NCBI GenBank assembly: GCA_012517755.1
Contig: JAAYUH010000129.1
Span: 1-16,382, forward strand
DNA from: a bacterium
GTDB lineage: Bacteria > Caldisericota > Caldisericia > B22-G15
Reading direction: 5' to 3'
DNA: 16,382 bases
Of this stretch, positions 1-7,308 are shown one piece after another (positions within the stretch are counted from its first letter, which is position 1; each line of letters opens with the position of its first letter). Made by a program: the position numbers and the translations under genes. Below the pieces are notes generated by a model. That model was not told the origin of the DNA. It was given only the letters and a program-made list of their open reading frames with translations, and ran no database searches.

Positions 1-611
1 AAGATTATATAGTTATTGGAGTAGATTTAAATAGAGAATATGGAGTTATTGGCTCATTTATTAAGAGAAAGATTTTTTCTAAAAATGGAAGATTAATCTT
101 ATTTGATAGTAATTTCAATTCTTTAAAAAATGTAGCTAATTATGTTTTTGGAACTGATGAACTTGAAAGTGGTTTTGAAAAATTAAAGGATTTGGATTCA
201 CCAATAGTTATCTATAAGAATTTAAGTGAAAAAGAGGTTGAAATTTTAAATAAATATAAAAACTTCAGATTTTTCCACCTACCATTTGAAACAAATTCGA
301 TTGGTCTTCTAAAAGAAAATATAAAACATAAAATTGAAAAATCTAAAAATATAATATTTATTGGCAAAAATCTTCAGGGTTTAAAAGATATTGCAAAAGA
401 GTCTTTTACTATAGTTTTTACTCCTTATGAGACAGATGAGATAAATAAATTCGACCTTCTTATTCCAATAAATGATGGATTTGAAAGAGAAGGAAGTTTT
501 TATAATGTAGATGGAAAAGTTGTAAATAAAGCGAAAGTTCTTGATTCAAAATTTGAAACCTTTGACCTTAAAGCTATTCTTGAAGAATTAATTAAGGTTA
601 AATCTTTATAA
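1..611 (+). CDS. NuoG-like / molybdopterin-oxidoreductase-type subunit of the hydrogenase complex, 3' part only
   Basis: The frame is open from base 3 of the window to the TAA at 609-611, giving the last 202 residues of a longer protein; an internal TTG at 192 is not a real start. The visible part begins with DYIVIGVDLNREYGVIGSF, like the 'lViGsn..e.hPvig' segment of the NuoG/molybdopterin oxidoreductase fold. It closes with FDLLIPINDGFEREGSFYNV followed by DGKVVNKAKV, matching the family's 'aDvvLP...E.eGTf.N.eGrvQ' block. The gene sits 14 bases before hoxY, so it is probably the electron-input subunit linking the hydrogenase to a NuoE/NuoF-like NAD(P)H module that should lie upstream. The FeS-binding N-terminus is outside the window. 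It could instead be a formate-dehydrogenase-like subunit; the weak conservation favours a non-catalytic NuoG-type domain. Confidence 0.72.
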   Translation, partial: DYIVIGVDLNREYGVIGSFIKRKIFSKNGRLILFDSNFNSLKNVANYVFGTDELESGFEKLKDLDSPIVIYKNLSEKEVEILNKYKNFRFFHLPFETNSIGLLKENIKHKIEKSKNIIFIGKNLQGLKDIAKESFTIVFTPYETDEINKFDLLIPINDGFEREGSFYNVDGKVVNKAKVLDSKFETFDLKAILEELIKVKSL

Positions 612-617
612 AGGTGG
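611..617 (+). promoter_or_regulatory. Ribosome binding site fixing the hoxY start
   Basis: AAGGTGG lies 8 bases before the ATG at 626. The in-frame GTG codons at 614 and 617 fall inside this site, so ATG 626 is the better start. Confidence 0.7.
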
Positions 618-625
618 TGGATGAT

Positions 626-1168
626 ATGAAAAAAATTAAAATTGCTTCTATCTGGTGTGAAGGATGTTCTGGCTGTCATATGTCTTTTCTTGATATGGAT
701 GAAAGATTAGTTGAACTTATAAATAAGGGACTTGAGATAAATGCAACACCAATAACAGATTTAAAAATTCCTGATGATGATACAGATATTGGATTAATTG
801 AAGGTGCTGTTGCTACAGATCATCATGAAGAAGAGGTAAAAATGATGAGGGAAAAATGTAAATTTATTGTTGCAATTGGAGATTGTGCTGTTTTCGGTGG
901 AATAGTCACAATGAGAAATTATATACCAGTAGATGAACTTTTAAGAAGAGGTTACATTGAAACAGAAAGTACAGTTGAAGGAAAAATCCCAACTTCACCT
1001 GAACTTGGAAAACATCTTCCAAAAGTAAAAGCTGTAAATGAAATTATAAGAGTTGATTATTATATCCCTGGATGTCCACCATCTGCTGATGCTATTTATT
1101 ATGTTTTAAATGAAATATTAGAAGGAAGAAAACCAATGTTAACAGGTGAACTTCTTAAATATGAGTAG
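626..1168 (+). CDS. hoxY: [NiFe] hydrogenase small subunit, HoxY type (group 3, NAD-linked)
   Basis: This 180-residue protein carries electrons from the NiFe centre through a proximal 4Fe-4S cluster. The N-terminus reads SIWCEGCSGCHMSFLDMDE, the hallmark of HoxY-type small subunits. The likely cluster ligands are C14, C17, C87 (in AIGDCAVFGG) and C150 (in PGCPPS); C11 is an extra cysteine in the same loop. The short length and lack of a Tat signal or C-terminal ferredoxin-like domain fit a cytoplasmic group 3d-like enzyme rather than a membrane uptake hydrogenase. LIEGAVATDHHEEEV matches the family's 'vEGav...' segment. The start at 626 is chosen by the ribosome site; an open extension to GTG 614 would add only MVDD. 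hoxH follows after 9 bases, so the two subunits are surely co-expressed. Confidence 0.93.
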   Translation: MKKIKIASIWCEGCSGCHMSFLDMDERLVELINKGLEINATPITDLKIPDDDTDIGLIEGAVATDHHEEEVKMMREKCKFIVAIGDCAVFGGIVTMRNYIPVDELLRRGYIETESTVEGKIPTSPELGKHLPKVKAVNEIIRVDYYIPGCPPSADAIYYVLNEILEGRKPMLTGELLKYE

Positions 1169-1177
1169 AGGTGAGAT

Positions 1178-2602
1178 ATGAATAAAAAAATAACAATTAG
1201 TCCAGTAACAAGAATTGAAGGACATGCAAGAGTAACTATATTTTTAAATGATGAAGGAAAGGTTGATGAAGCATATCTTCATATAGATCAATTCAGAGGA
1301 TTTGAAAAATTTTCAGAAGGAAGATATTTTGCTGAAATGCCAATAATAACTCCAAGAATATGTGGAATATGCCCAGTAAGTCACCATCTCGCATCAGCAA
1401 AAGCAACAGATGATATACTTGGTGTCGATATTCCAAAACCTGCAAAGTTACTTAGAGAACTCATACATATGGGTCAAATAATTCAATCTCATTCTATGCA
1501 TTTCTTTGAACTTGCAGGTCCAGATTTAATTTTAGGATGGGATGCTGATCCAAGGATAAGAAATGTTGCTGGTTTAATTCAGGCAAATCCTGAACTTGCT
1601 TTAAAAGCAGTTAAACTTAGAAAATTTGGACAGAGAATAATAGAACTTGTTGCAGGAAGAAGAATCCATCCAACTTTTGCGATACCCGGTGGAGTTAATC
1701 AAGCACTTGATCCAAAAGTTAGAGATGAAATTTTAAAAGGTATTGATGAAATGATTTCTTATGTAGAAGATGGAATATCAATTGCAACAAAATATATAGA
1801 AGACAATAAAGAAGTTTGTGATAAATTTGCATCATTTCCAACAGGCTATATGGGACTTGTTAAAGATGATGGTTCTCTTGAACTCTATGATGGGAAGATT
1901 AGATTTATGGATAAAAATGGTAATGTTGTAAAAGATTTTAAAGATAAATATTATTTAAAATATATTGGTGAAAGAGTTGAAGATTGGAGTTATTTGAAAT
2001 TTCCATATTATAAACCTTTTGGATGGCCTGAAGGAGTATATAGAGTTGGCCCTCTTGGTAGATTAAATGTTGCTGATAAAATATCAACACCTATTGCAGA
2101 TGAACATTTAAAAAATTTCAAAAAAATAAATGATGGTAAACCAGTTGAAGGCTCATTATATTTTCATTACGCAAGATTAATTGAAGCAATATATGGTATT
2201 GAAAGAGCAAGAGAAATCCTTGAAGATCCTGAATGTTTATCAAAAGATGTATTAATTTCAGGAAAGGTATCAAATGAAGAAGGAATTGGTGTTATAGAAG
2301 CGCCAAGAGGAACTTTAATACATCACTATTGGGTAGATGAAAAAGGCACAATTGAAAAAGTAAACTTAATTGTGGCAACAGGACATAACAACTGGGCAAT
2401 GAGCAAAAGTGTTGAAAGTGTTGCTAAAGAGTTTGTTAATGGAAAAAATTTAACTGAAGGTATGCTGAATAGAGTTGAAGGTGCTATAAGATGCTATGAC
2501 CCTTGTTTATCTTGCTCAACACATGCAATAGGAAAGATGCCTCTTCTTATCGAACTTTATGATAGTAATGGAAATTTGATAAATTTTGTTAAAAGAGATT
2601 AA
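1178..2602 (+). CDS. hoxH: [NiFe] hydrogenase large (catalytic) subunit, HoxH type
   Basis: The 474-residue catalytic subunit holds the NiFe active site. The N-terminal motif is RICGICPVSHH (C62, C65) after the family-typical SPVTRIEGHARV (residues 8-19). The C-terminal motif is DPCLSCSTH with C443 and C446, so all four nickel-ligating cysteines are present. After H449 there is a 25-residue tail beginning AIGKMP, which is expected to be removed by the HoxW endopeptidase once nickel is inserted. The start at ATG 1178 has AGAGGTGAG just upstream and overlapping the hoxY stop region. Paired with HoxY and a NuoG-like subunit, it fits a cytoplasmic NAD(P)-linked bidirectional hydrogenase that may evolve H2 during fermentation. 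Which nucleotide is used cannot be read from this subunit. Confidence 0.95.
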   Translation: MNKKITISPVTRIEGHARVTIFLNDEGKVDEAYLHIDQFRGFEKFSEGRYFAEMPIITPRICGICPVSHHLASAKATDDILGVDIPKPAKLLRELIHMGQIIQSHSMHFFELAGPDLILGWDADPRIRNVAGLIQANPELALKAVKLRKFGQRIIELVAGRRIHPTFAIPGGVNQALDPKVRDEILKGIDEMISYVEDGISIATKYIEDNKEVCDKFASFPTGYMGLVKDDGSLELYDGKIRFMDKNGNVVKDFKDKYYLKYIGERVEDWSYLKFPYYKPFGWPEGVYRVGPLGRLNVADKISTPIADEHLKNFKKINDGKPVEGSLYFHYARLIEAIYGIERAREILEDPECLSKDVLISGKVSNEEGIGVIEAPRGTLIHHYWVDEKGTIEKVNLIVATGHNNWAMSKSVESVAKEFVNGKNLTEGMLNRVEGAIRCYDPCLSCSTHAIGKMPLLIELYDSNGNLINFVKRD

Positions 2603-3020
2603 TAAAACAGTTCTTGTTGGTTTTGGTAATGAGTATAGAAAAGATGATGGTTTAGGAATAAAGCTCCTGGATTTAATTGATGAAAAAATTTCAAAAATTA
2701 AAATTCAGGAGCTTTCTATTGATATTTTAGATGATATAAAAGATTTTGAAACTGTTATTTTTGTTGATGCAGCATTAGAAGGAGAAGATATAAACTTCAG
2801 AAAAATAGAAAAAGAGCCAAAATTTTCTCCTTTAGCTCATCATCTTTCACCTGAAGAACTTTTAATCTGGGCTGAAAATATTAACAAAAAAAATTATGAA
2901 TTTTATCTTTTATCAATTAGAGGTTATGATTTTGACTTTGGAGAAGAACTATCTGAAGAGGGTAAAAAAAATCTATTAAAAGCTAAAGATTTTCTGTTAA
3001 AATTTCTAAAAGAGCATTAA
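2586..3020 (+). CDS. hoxW: Hydrogenase maturation endopeptidase (M52 / HoxW-HybD family)
   Basis: This 144-residue protein trims the C-terminal tail of the large subunit after nickel insertion. It has the family's N-terminal signature VGFGNEYRKDDGLG (D20/D21), an aspartate in IFVDAALEG (D61) and histidines in SPLAHHLSPEE (H85/H86), the expected nickel-sensing ligands. The only standard start is TTG at 2586, because an in-frame TAA sits at 2580-2582. The gene therefore overlaps the hoxH 3' end by 17 bases and has no good ribosome site, which points to translational coupling with its own substrate gene. Its position directly after hoxH suggests specificity for this HoxH. Confidence 0.9.
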   Translation: MLKEINKTVLVGFGNEYRKDDGLGIKLLDLIDEKISKIKIQELSIDILDDIKDFETVIFVDAALEGEDINFRKIEKEPKFSPLAHHLSPEELLIWAENINKKNYEFYLLSIRGYDFDFGEELSEEGKKNLLKAKDFLLKFLKEH

Positions 3021-3056
3021 AATTGTTTAAAAGTTGTTGATATAAAATTAACCTCA

Positions 3057-3065
3057 AAAGGAGGT
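3057..3065 (+). promoter_or_regulatory. Strong ribosome binding site of xfp
   Basis: AAAGGAGGT with 5-base spacing to ATG 3071. It is a near-perfect anti-16S match and suggests high translation of phosphoketolase. Confidence 0.8.
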
Positions 3066-3070
3066 AAAAT

Positions 3071-5449
3071 ATGTTATTACAAGACATAACTCCGGATAAA
3101 ATAAATGATTATTTTAAAGCGTGCTGCTATATTGCAGCTGGAATGATATATCTTCAAGATAATCCTCTTCTTAAAGAACCTTTAAAAAAAGAGCATATAA
3201 AAAATAGAGTTCTTGGTCATTGGGGTGCGAGTCCTGGCTTAAGCTTTATCTATATACATTCAAATAGAGTTATAAATAAATACAATTTGAATGCCATTTT
3301 TATTGCAGGACCTGGGCATGGTGCTCCAGGAGTTATTGCTCCAGTATATCTTGAAGGTACATTGAGTGAATTTTATCCAGAATTCAGTCAAGATGAGATT
3401 GGATTAAAAAATCTTTTTAAATCTTTCTCCTTCCCAGGTGGATTTGGAAGTCATTGTACTCCTGAACTTCCTGGTTCAATACAAGAGGGAGGTGAACTTG
3501 GTTATTCTCTTTCTCATAGTTATGGTGCAGTTTTTGATAACAAAGATTTGATAGCGATAACAGTCGTTGGAGATGGTGAAGCAGAAACAGGACCTCTTGC
3601 AACTTCTTGGCACTCAAACAAATTTTTAAATCCAGTAAATGATGGAATGGTTTTACCAATTCTACTTTTGAACGGATATAAAATAAATAATCCAACAATT
3701 CTATCAAGAATAGAAGACGATGAACTTATCTCTCTTTTCAAAGGATATGGATATGAACCAAAATTAATAGAGGGAAAAGAACCATTTGAAGTTCATGAAA
3801 AGATGATTAAAGTTATAGATTATTCAATAGAAAGAATTTTCTCAATATGGAAAGAAACAAGAAAGAATAAATCACCCAAAAGATTTAATTACCCAATGAT
3901 AATTTTAAGAATTCCAAAAGGCTGGACTGCTCCAAAGAAACTAAATGAACATTTTATTGAAGGATATTGGAGAGCACATCAAGTTCCATTTTCTGATGCG
4001 AAAGAAAATCCTGAGAGTTTAAAATATCTTGAAGAGTGGCTACTAAGTTATGAACCTAATAAACTTTTTGATGAAAATGGAAGCTTAAGAGAGGATTTAA
4101 AGGAACTTTCTCCAAAAGGTGATAAAAGAATGAGTACAAATCCAAATTCAAATTGTGAATTATTAAGAAAAGACCTAAAACTACCTGACCCTGTTGATTT
4201 TTCTGTTGAAATTAAAGAAAAAGTAGAGACAAGTTTTGAAAATACTAAACCTCTTGGCAATTTCTTAAAAGAGGTTATGAAGTTAAATCCAGAAAACTTT
4301 AGGGTTTTTGGTCCAGATGAAACAAAATCAAATAGATTAGATGCAACATTTGAATTTGGAAAAACATGGATGGCAAAAATTTTACCAGAAGATAGCGATG
4401 AAGGTTATCTCTCACCATTTGGGAAGGTTATGGAGTATCTTTCAGAACACACAATTGAAGGATGGCTTGAAGGTTATCTTTTAACAGGAAGACATGGAAT
4501 TTTAAATACATATGAAGGTTTTTCTCCGATAATCTCTTCAATGGTAAGTCAATTTGGAAAATGGGTTGATATATCAACAGATATTTCATGGAGAGCCCCG
4601 ATATCATCTTTAAATCTTCTATTAACATCTGTTGTATGGAGACAGGATCATAATGGTTTCACACATCAAGACCCAGGTTTTATAAACTCAATAGTTGATA
4701 AATGGCCTAATGTTGTTAGAGTATATTTTCCTCCTGATGCAAATACTCTCCTCTGGGTTGTCTGGCACTCTCTTCAAACAACAGATAGAATTAACATTAT
4801 TGTTATTGATAAACAGAATCATCCTCAATATTTAAATATGGATGAAGCATTTAAACATGCAACAAAAGGAATTGGTATATGGGATTTTGCTTCCACTCAT
4901 TTAGATGAAGAACCTGATGTTGTTGTTGCAAGTTGTGGAGATATACCTACTAAAGAAGCAATTTATGCAATAAATATTATAAAAGAGAAATTTAGTGATT
5001 TGAAGATAAGATATATAAATGTATTGAATCTTTTTACTTTAACACAAAACTTAGAACATCCAGATGGTTTAACTGATAGAGAATTTGATTCATACTTCAC
5101 AAAAAATAAACCAATAATTTTTAATTTCCACGGGTATCCATGGTTAATACATAGATTAACATATAGAAGAACAAATCATTCAAATCTACATGTTAGAGGG
5201 TATAGAGAGAACAGAAAAATTGGAATTGATTCTTCATATCTTGCTACTTTTTTAAAAGGTAGAGGTGGTATAACAACTCCACTTCAACTTGCAATAATGA
5301 ATCAAATTGATAGATTTAGCATTGCCATTGATATAATTGAAAGAGTTGAAAAACTATCAGAAAGAGGAGCGTTTTTTAAAGATAAATTAAAAAATATGCA
5401 GATTGAAGCACTTGAGTATGCATATAAAAATGGAGTCGATAAAGAGTAG
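3071..5449 (+). CDS. xfp: Xylulose-5-phosphate/fructose-6-phosphate phosphoketolase
   Basis: This thiamine-diphosphate enzyme splits xylulose-5-phosphate (or fructose-6-phosphate) with phosphate into acetyl-phosphate and an aldose phosphate. At 792 residues it has the usual family length. Recognised blocks are LGHWGASPGL (H50), GPGHGAPGV (H83), GGFGSHCTPELPGSIQEGGE, the ThDP/Mg site GDGEAETGPLATSWHSNKF from residue 167, LTGRHGILNTYEGF with its catalytic-type Glu, and RQDHNGFTHQDPGF. All the key histidines and the acidic residue are in place. It begins 50 bases after hoxW with its own strong ribosome site and is followed 10 bases later by lpdA. Acetyl-phosphate from this enzyme would normally go to acetate kinase (ATP) or phosphotransacetylase, but neither gene is in the window. 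Substrate preference cannot be decided from the motifs. Confidence 0.97.
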   Translation: MLLQDITPDKINDYFKACCYIAAGMIYLQDNPLLKEPLKKEHIKNRVLGHWGASPGLSFIYIHSNRVINKYNLNAIFIAGPGHGAPGVIAPVYLEGTLSEFYPEFSQDEIGLKNLFKSFSFPGGFGSHCTPELPGSIQEGGELGYSLSHSYGAVFDNKDLIAITVVGDGEAETGPLATSWHSNKFLNPVNDGMVLPILLLNGYKINNPTILSRIEDDELISLFKGYGYEPKLIEGKEPFEVHEKMIKVIDYSIERIFSIWKETRKNKSPKRFNYPMIILRIPKGWTAPKKLNEHFIEGYWRAHQVPFSDAKENPESLKYLEEWLLSYEPNKLFDENGSLREDLKELSPKGDKRMSTNPNSNCELLRKDLKLPDPVDFSVEIKEKVETSFENTKPLGNFLKEVMKLNPENFRVFGPDETKSNRLDATFEFGKTWMAKILPEDSDEGYLSPFGKVMEYLSEHTIEGWLEGYLLTGRHGILNTYEGFSPIISSMVSQFGKWVDISTDISWRAPISSLNLLLTSVVWRQDHNGFTHQDPGFINSIVDKWPNVVRVYFPPDANTLLWVVWHSLQTTDRINIIVIDKQNHPQYLNMDEAFKHATKGIGIWDFASTHLDEEPDVVVASCGDIPTKEAIYAINIIKEKFSDLKIRYINVLNLFTLTQNLEHPDGLTDREFDSYFTKNKPIIFNFHGYPWLIHRLTYRRTNHSNLHVRGYRENRKIGIDSSYLATFLKGRGGITTPLQLAIMNQIDRFSIAIDIIERVEKLSERGAFFKDKLKNMQIEALEYAYKNGVDKE

Positions 5450-5454
5450 GAGGT
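5448..5454 (+). promoter_or_regulatory. Ribosome binding site fixing the lpdA start
   Basis: AGGAGGT overlaps the xfp stop codon and is 5 bases before ATG 5460. This rules out a longer frame open from TTG 5403, which would overlap xfp. Confidence 0.8.
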
Positions 5455-5459
5455 GTAAT

Positions 5460-6863
5460 ATGGAAGAGTTTGATTTAATAATAATAGGCTCTGGCTCGGC
5501 TGGATATGTATGTGCAATAAGAGCAGCTGATTTAGGAAAAAGGGTTCTACTTATAGAAAAAAGAGAGCTTGGAGGGACTTGTCTTAATAGAGGATGTATT
5601 CCAACAAAAGCTATATTAAAAGCAGCAGAAGTTTATAGAGAAGCAAAAGAATCAAAAGTTTTTGGAATAGATATAAAAGAAATTAGTTTTAATCCAGAAG
5701 AGATAAAAAATTGGAAAGATAGTGTAGTTAAAAAACTTGTATCTGGTTTAGAAATTCTTATTAATTCAAGAAAAATTTTGTTTAAAAATGGCAATGGTTA
5801 CCTTTTAGATAGAAATTTAGTTGAAGTTGAAACTGAAAATGGAAAAGAGAGATTTAAAGGTAAAGATATTGTTATTGCAACGGGTTCTGAACCAGCAATT
5901 TTCAAAAATTTTAATATTGATCGTATAAATGTTTTAACTTCAGATGATGCACTTAAATTAACTGAATATCCAAAAGAGATTATAATAGTAGGAGCAGGAG
6001 CGATAGGGATTGAATTTGCGAATTTTTTCAATGCATTTGGCGTTAAGGTAACAATTGTTGAAATGATGCCACAAATTATACCAACTTTAAAAGATAAAAA
6101 AATAACCAATTTTATGCAAAGGATATTAGAAAAAAGAGGCATTGATTTTAAATTAGGAGTAAAGATAGAAGAGATAAAAAATAAAAATGGAAAAGTCAAT
6201 TTAAGTTTAGAAAACGGAGAAGTGATTGAAACAGAAAAAGTTCTTGTATCAATTGGAAGAAAATTTAATACAGAAAATGTAGGTCTTGAAAATGTTGGTA
6301 TAAAAACCGAAAAGGAAAGAATAGTTGTTGATAAATTTTTAAGAACAAATATTCCAAACCATTATGCTATTGGTGATGTAACAGGAGGATTGCTTCTTGC
6401 ACATAAAGCAATGAAAGAGGGTGAAGTTGTCGCTGAGATTATTTCTGGTGAAGATGTAAAAATGGATTATAGAGTTATACCATGGGTTATTTTTTCAAAT
6501 CCAGAAATTGCAACTGTTGGATTAACAGAAGAAGAGGCGAAATCTTCAGGGATTTCTGTTGTTAAAGGTGAGTTTCCATTTGTTGCAAACGGTAAAGCAG
6601 TATCAATAAATTCAACCGAGGGATTTGTAAAAATAGTTGCTGATGAAAAAAATCACCAAATAATAGGGGCTCAGATTATAGGGTATGATGCTTCAAATTT
6701 AATAGGTGAGCTCACTTTAGGAATAAAAAATAATCTAAAACTTGAAGATATAAGTGATACAATACACACTCATCCTACTCTCTCAGAAGCGATTTTAGAA
6801 GCATCAAAAGTTCCACTTGGTTCAGTTATCCACATTGTCAATCCATTGAAAAAATCTTTTTAA
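5460..6863 (+). CDS. lpdA: Dihydrolipoyl dehydrogenase (flavin disulfide reductase)
   Basis: This 467-residue flavoprotein reoxidises dihydrolipoyl groups with NAD+. The FAD site is DLIIIGSGSAGY (GSGSAG, residues 10-15), followed by the redox disulfide GGTCLNRGCIPTK (C41, C46). The NAD site is VGAGAIGIEFANFF (residues 177-190) with Glu201 ending the next strand, which favours NAD over NADP. The second FAD motif is AIGDVTGG, and the dimer-domain His-Glu pair lies in HTHPTLSEA (H438, E443). It starts 10 bases after xfp and almost certainly shares its transcript. No pyruvate dehydrogenase, 2-oxoacid dehydrogenase or glycine-cleavage gene is visible, so its lipoyl partner is unknown. It may be the cell's general E3. 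A strong stem-loop follows the stop. Confidence 0.95.
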   Translation: MEEFDLIIIGSGSAGYVCAIRAADLGKRVLLIEKRELGGTCLNRGCIPTKAILKAAEVYREAKESKVFGIDIKEISFNPEEIKNWKDSVVKKLVSGLEILINSRKILFKNGNGYLLDRNLVEVETENGKERFKGKDIVIATGSEPAIFKNFNIDRINVLTSDDALKLTEYPKEIIIVGAGAIGIEFANFFNAFGVKVTIVEMMPQIIPTLKDKKITNFMQRILEKRGIDFKLGVKIEEIKNKNGKVNLSLENGEVIETEKVLVSIGRKFNTENVGLENVGIKTEKERIVVDKFLRTNIPNHYAIGDVTGGLLLAHKAMKEGEVVAEIISGEDVKMDYRVIPWVIFSNPEIATVGLTEEEAKSSGISVVKGEFPFVANGKAVSINSTEGFVKIVADEKNHQIIGAQIIGYDASNLIGELTLGIKNNLKLEDISDTIHTHPTLSEAILEASKVPLGSVIHIVNPLKKSF

Positions 6864-6866
6864 TTT

Positions 6867-6907
6867 AAAAATGTTAAATTAGGGAGTGACCCTTTTTTAA
6901 CATTTTT
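6867..6907. terminator. Bidirectional intrinsic-type terminator between convergent operons
   Basis: AAAAATGTTAAA (6867-6878) is a perfect 12-base inverted repeat of TTTAACATTTTT (6896-6907). Within it AGGG/CCCT (6881-6884 with 6890-6893) pair around the loop AGTGA. On either strand the stem is followed by T-rich sequence, so one structure can end both the lpdA transcript and the opposing polysaccharide operon. It starts 4 bases after the lpdA stop and ends 18 bases before the last codon of the opposing gene. Confidence 0.85.
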
Positions 6908-6924
6908 TAGATATCGGAAAAAAA

Positions 6925-7284
6925 TTAGATAATAAAAAGATTTGATAACTCTTCTGGAAGGGTAAAGTTGCCGTCAATTCCTGGTTCAAATTTTAAAACC
7001 TTGATAACAGCATCGATATTTAAGGGTCCATATATATGTGGAAATAATTCTGAACCACCTTCAAGATTTTCATACTTTATCTCTGAAGTGATTTTGTTAG
7101 AATCTATAACAATTAATACCAATCCTTTTTGATTTTTAAACAAAGAGTTTGCGACTCTTAAAATTTGTTCTTTAGCTGAACAGTGTATAAATCCTTGAGA
7201 ATCTAATGTATTACCTCTATATGCTCCTGTTTCTTTTTCTTTAATCCACTGTTCATATTTTGTTATATGTAAAATTATATTCAC
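6925..7284 (-). CDS. DUF952 family protein, function unknown
   Basis: This 119-residue soluble protein matches the DUF952 pattern: HITKYEQW at the N-terminus, a 'G.Y....L..qGFIHCS' segment (GFIHCSAKEQ), VLIVIDSNKI, then LFPHIYGPLNIDAV and a C-terminal 'dG.F.LPeEL' segment (DGNFTLPEEL). The conserved histidines and FPHIYGPL are intact and no catalytic role is established for the family. The start is GTG 7284 because the canonical HIT motif follows at once. No good ribosome site is visible, so expression may be low or coupled. It is the last gene of the polysaccharide operon, 24 bases after the sugar dehydrogenase, and may be an unrelated passenger. Confidence 0.82.
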   Translation of the reverse strand: MNIILHITKYEQWIKEKETGAYRGNTLDSQGFIHCSAKEQILRVANSLFKNQKGLVLIVIDSNKITSEIKYENLEGGSELFPHIYGPLNIDAVIKVLKFEPGIDGNFTLPEELSNLFII

Positions 7285-7308
7285 TATTTATCTACTGAAT
7301 TATATTTT

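Noticed and set aside
614..625. GTG 614 as hoxY start
   Set aside because: It would use the ribosome site itself as coding sequence. ATG 626 with AAGGTGG at the right distance is better.
3020..3048. Possible promoter before xfp (TTGTTT with TATAAA)
   Set aside because: The boxes are only 12 bases apart, and shifted pairings give no acceptable -35. AT-rich DNA makes chance TATAAA likely, so read-through from the hydrogenase genes remains possible.
5798..6199. 133-codon open frame on the - strand inside lpdA
   Set aside because: It is antisense to a fully conserved gene, shows no recognisable domain, and is hydrophobic in the way expected of reverse-complement coding DNA. Similar antisense frames inside xfp, the glycosyltransferase genes and the LCP gene were dropped for the same reason.
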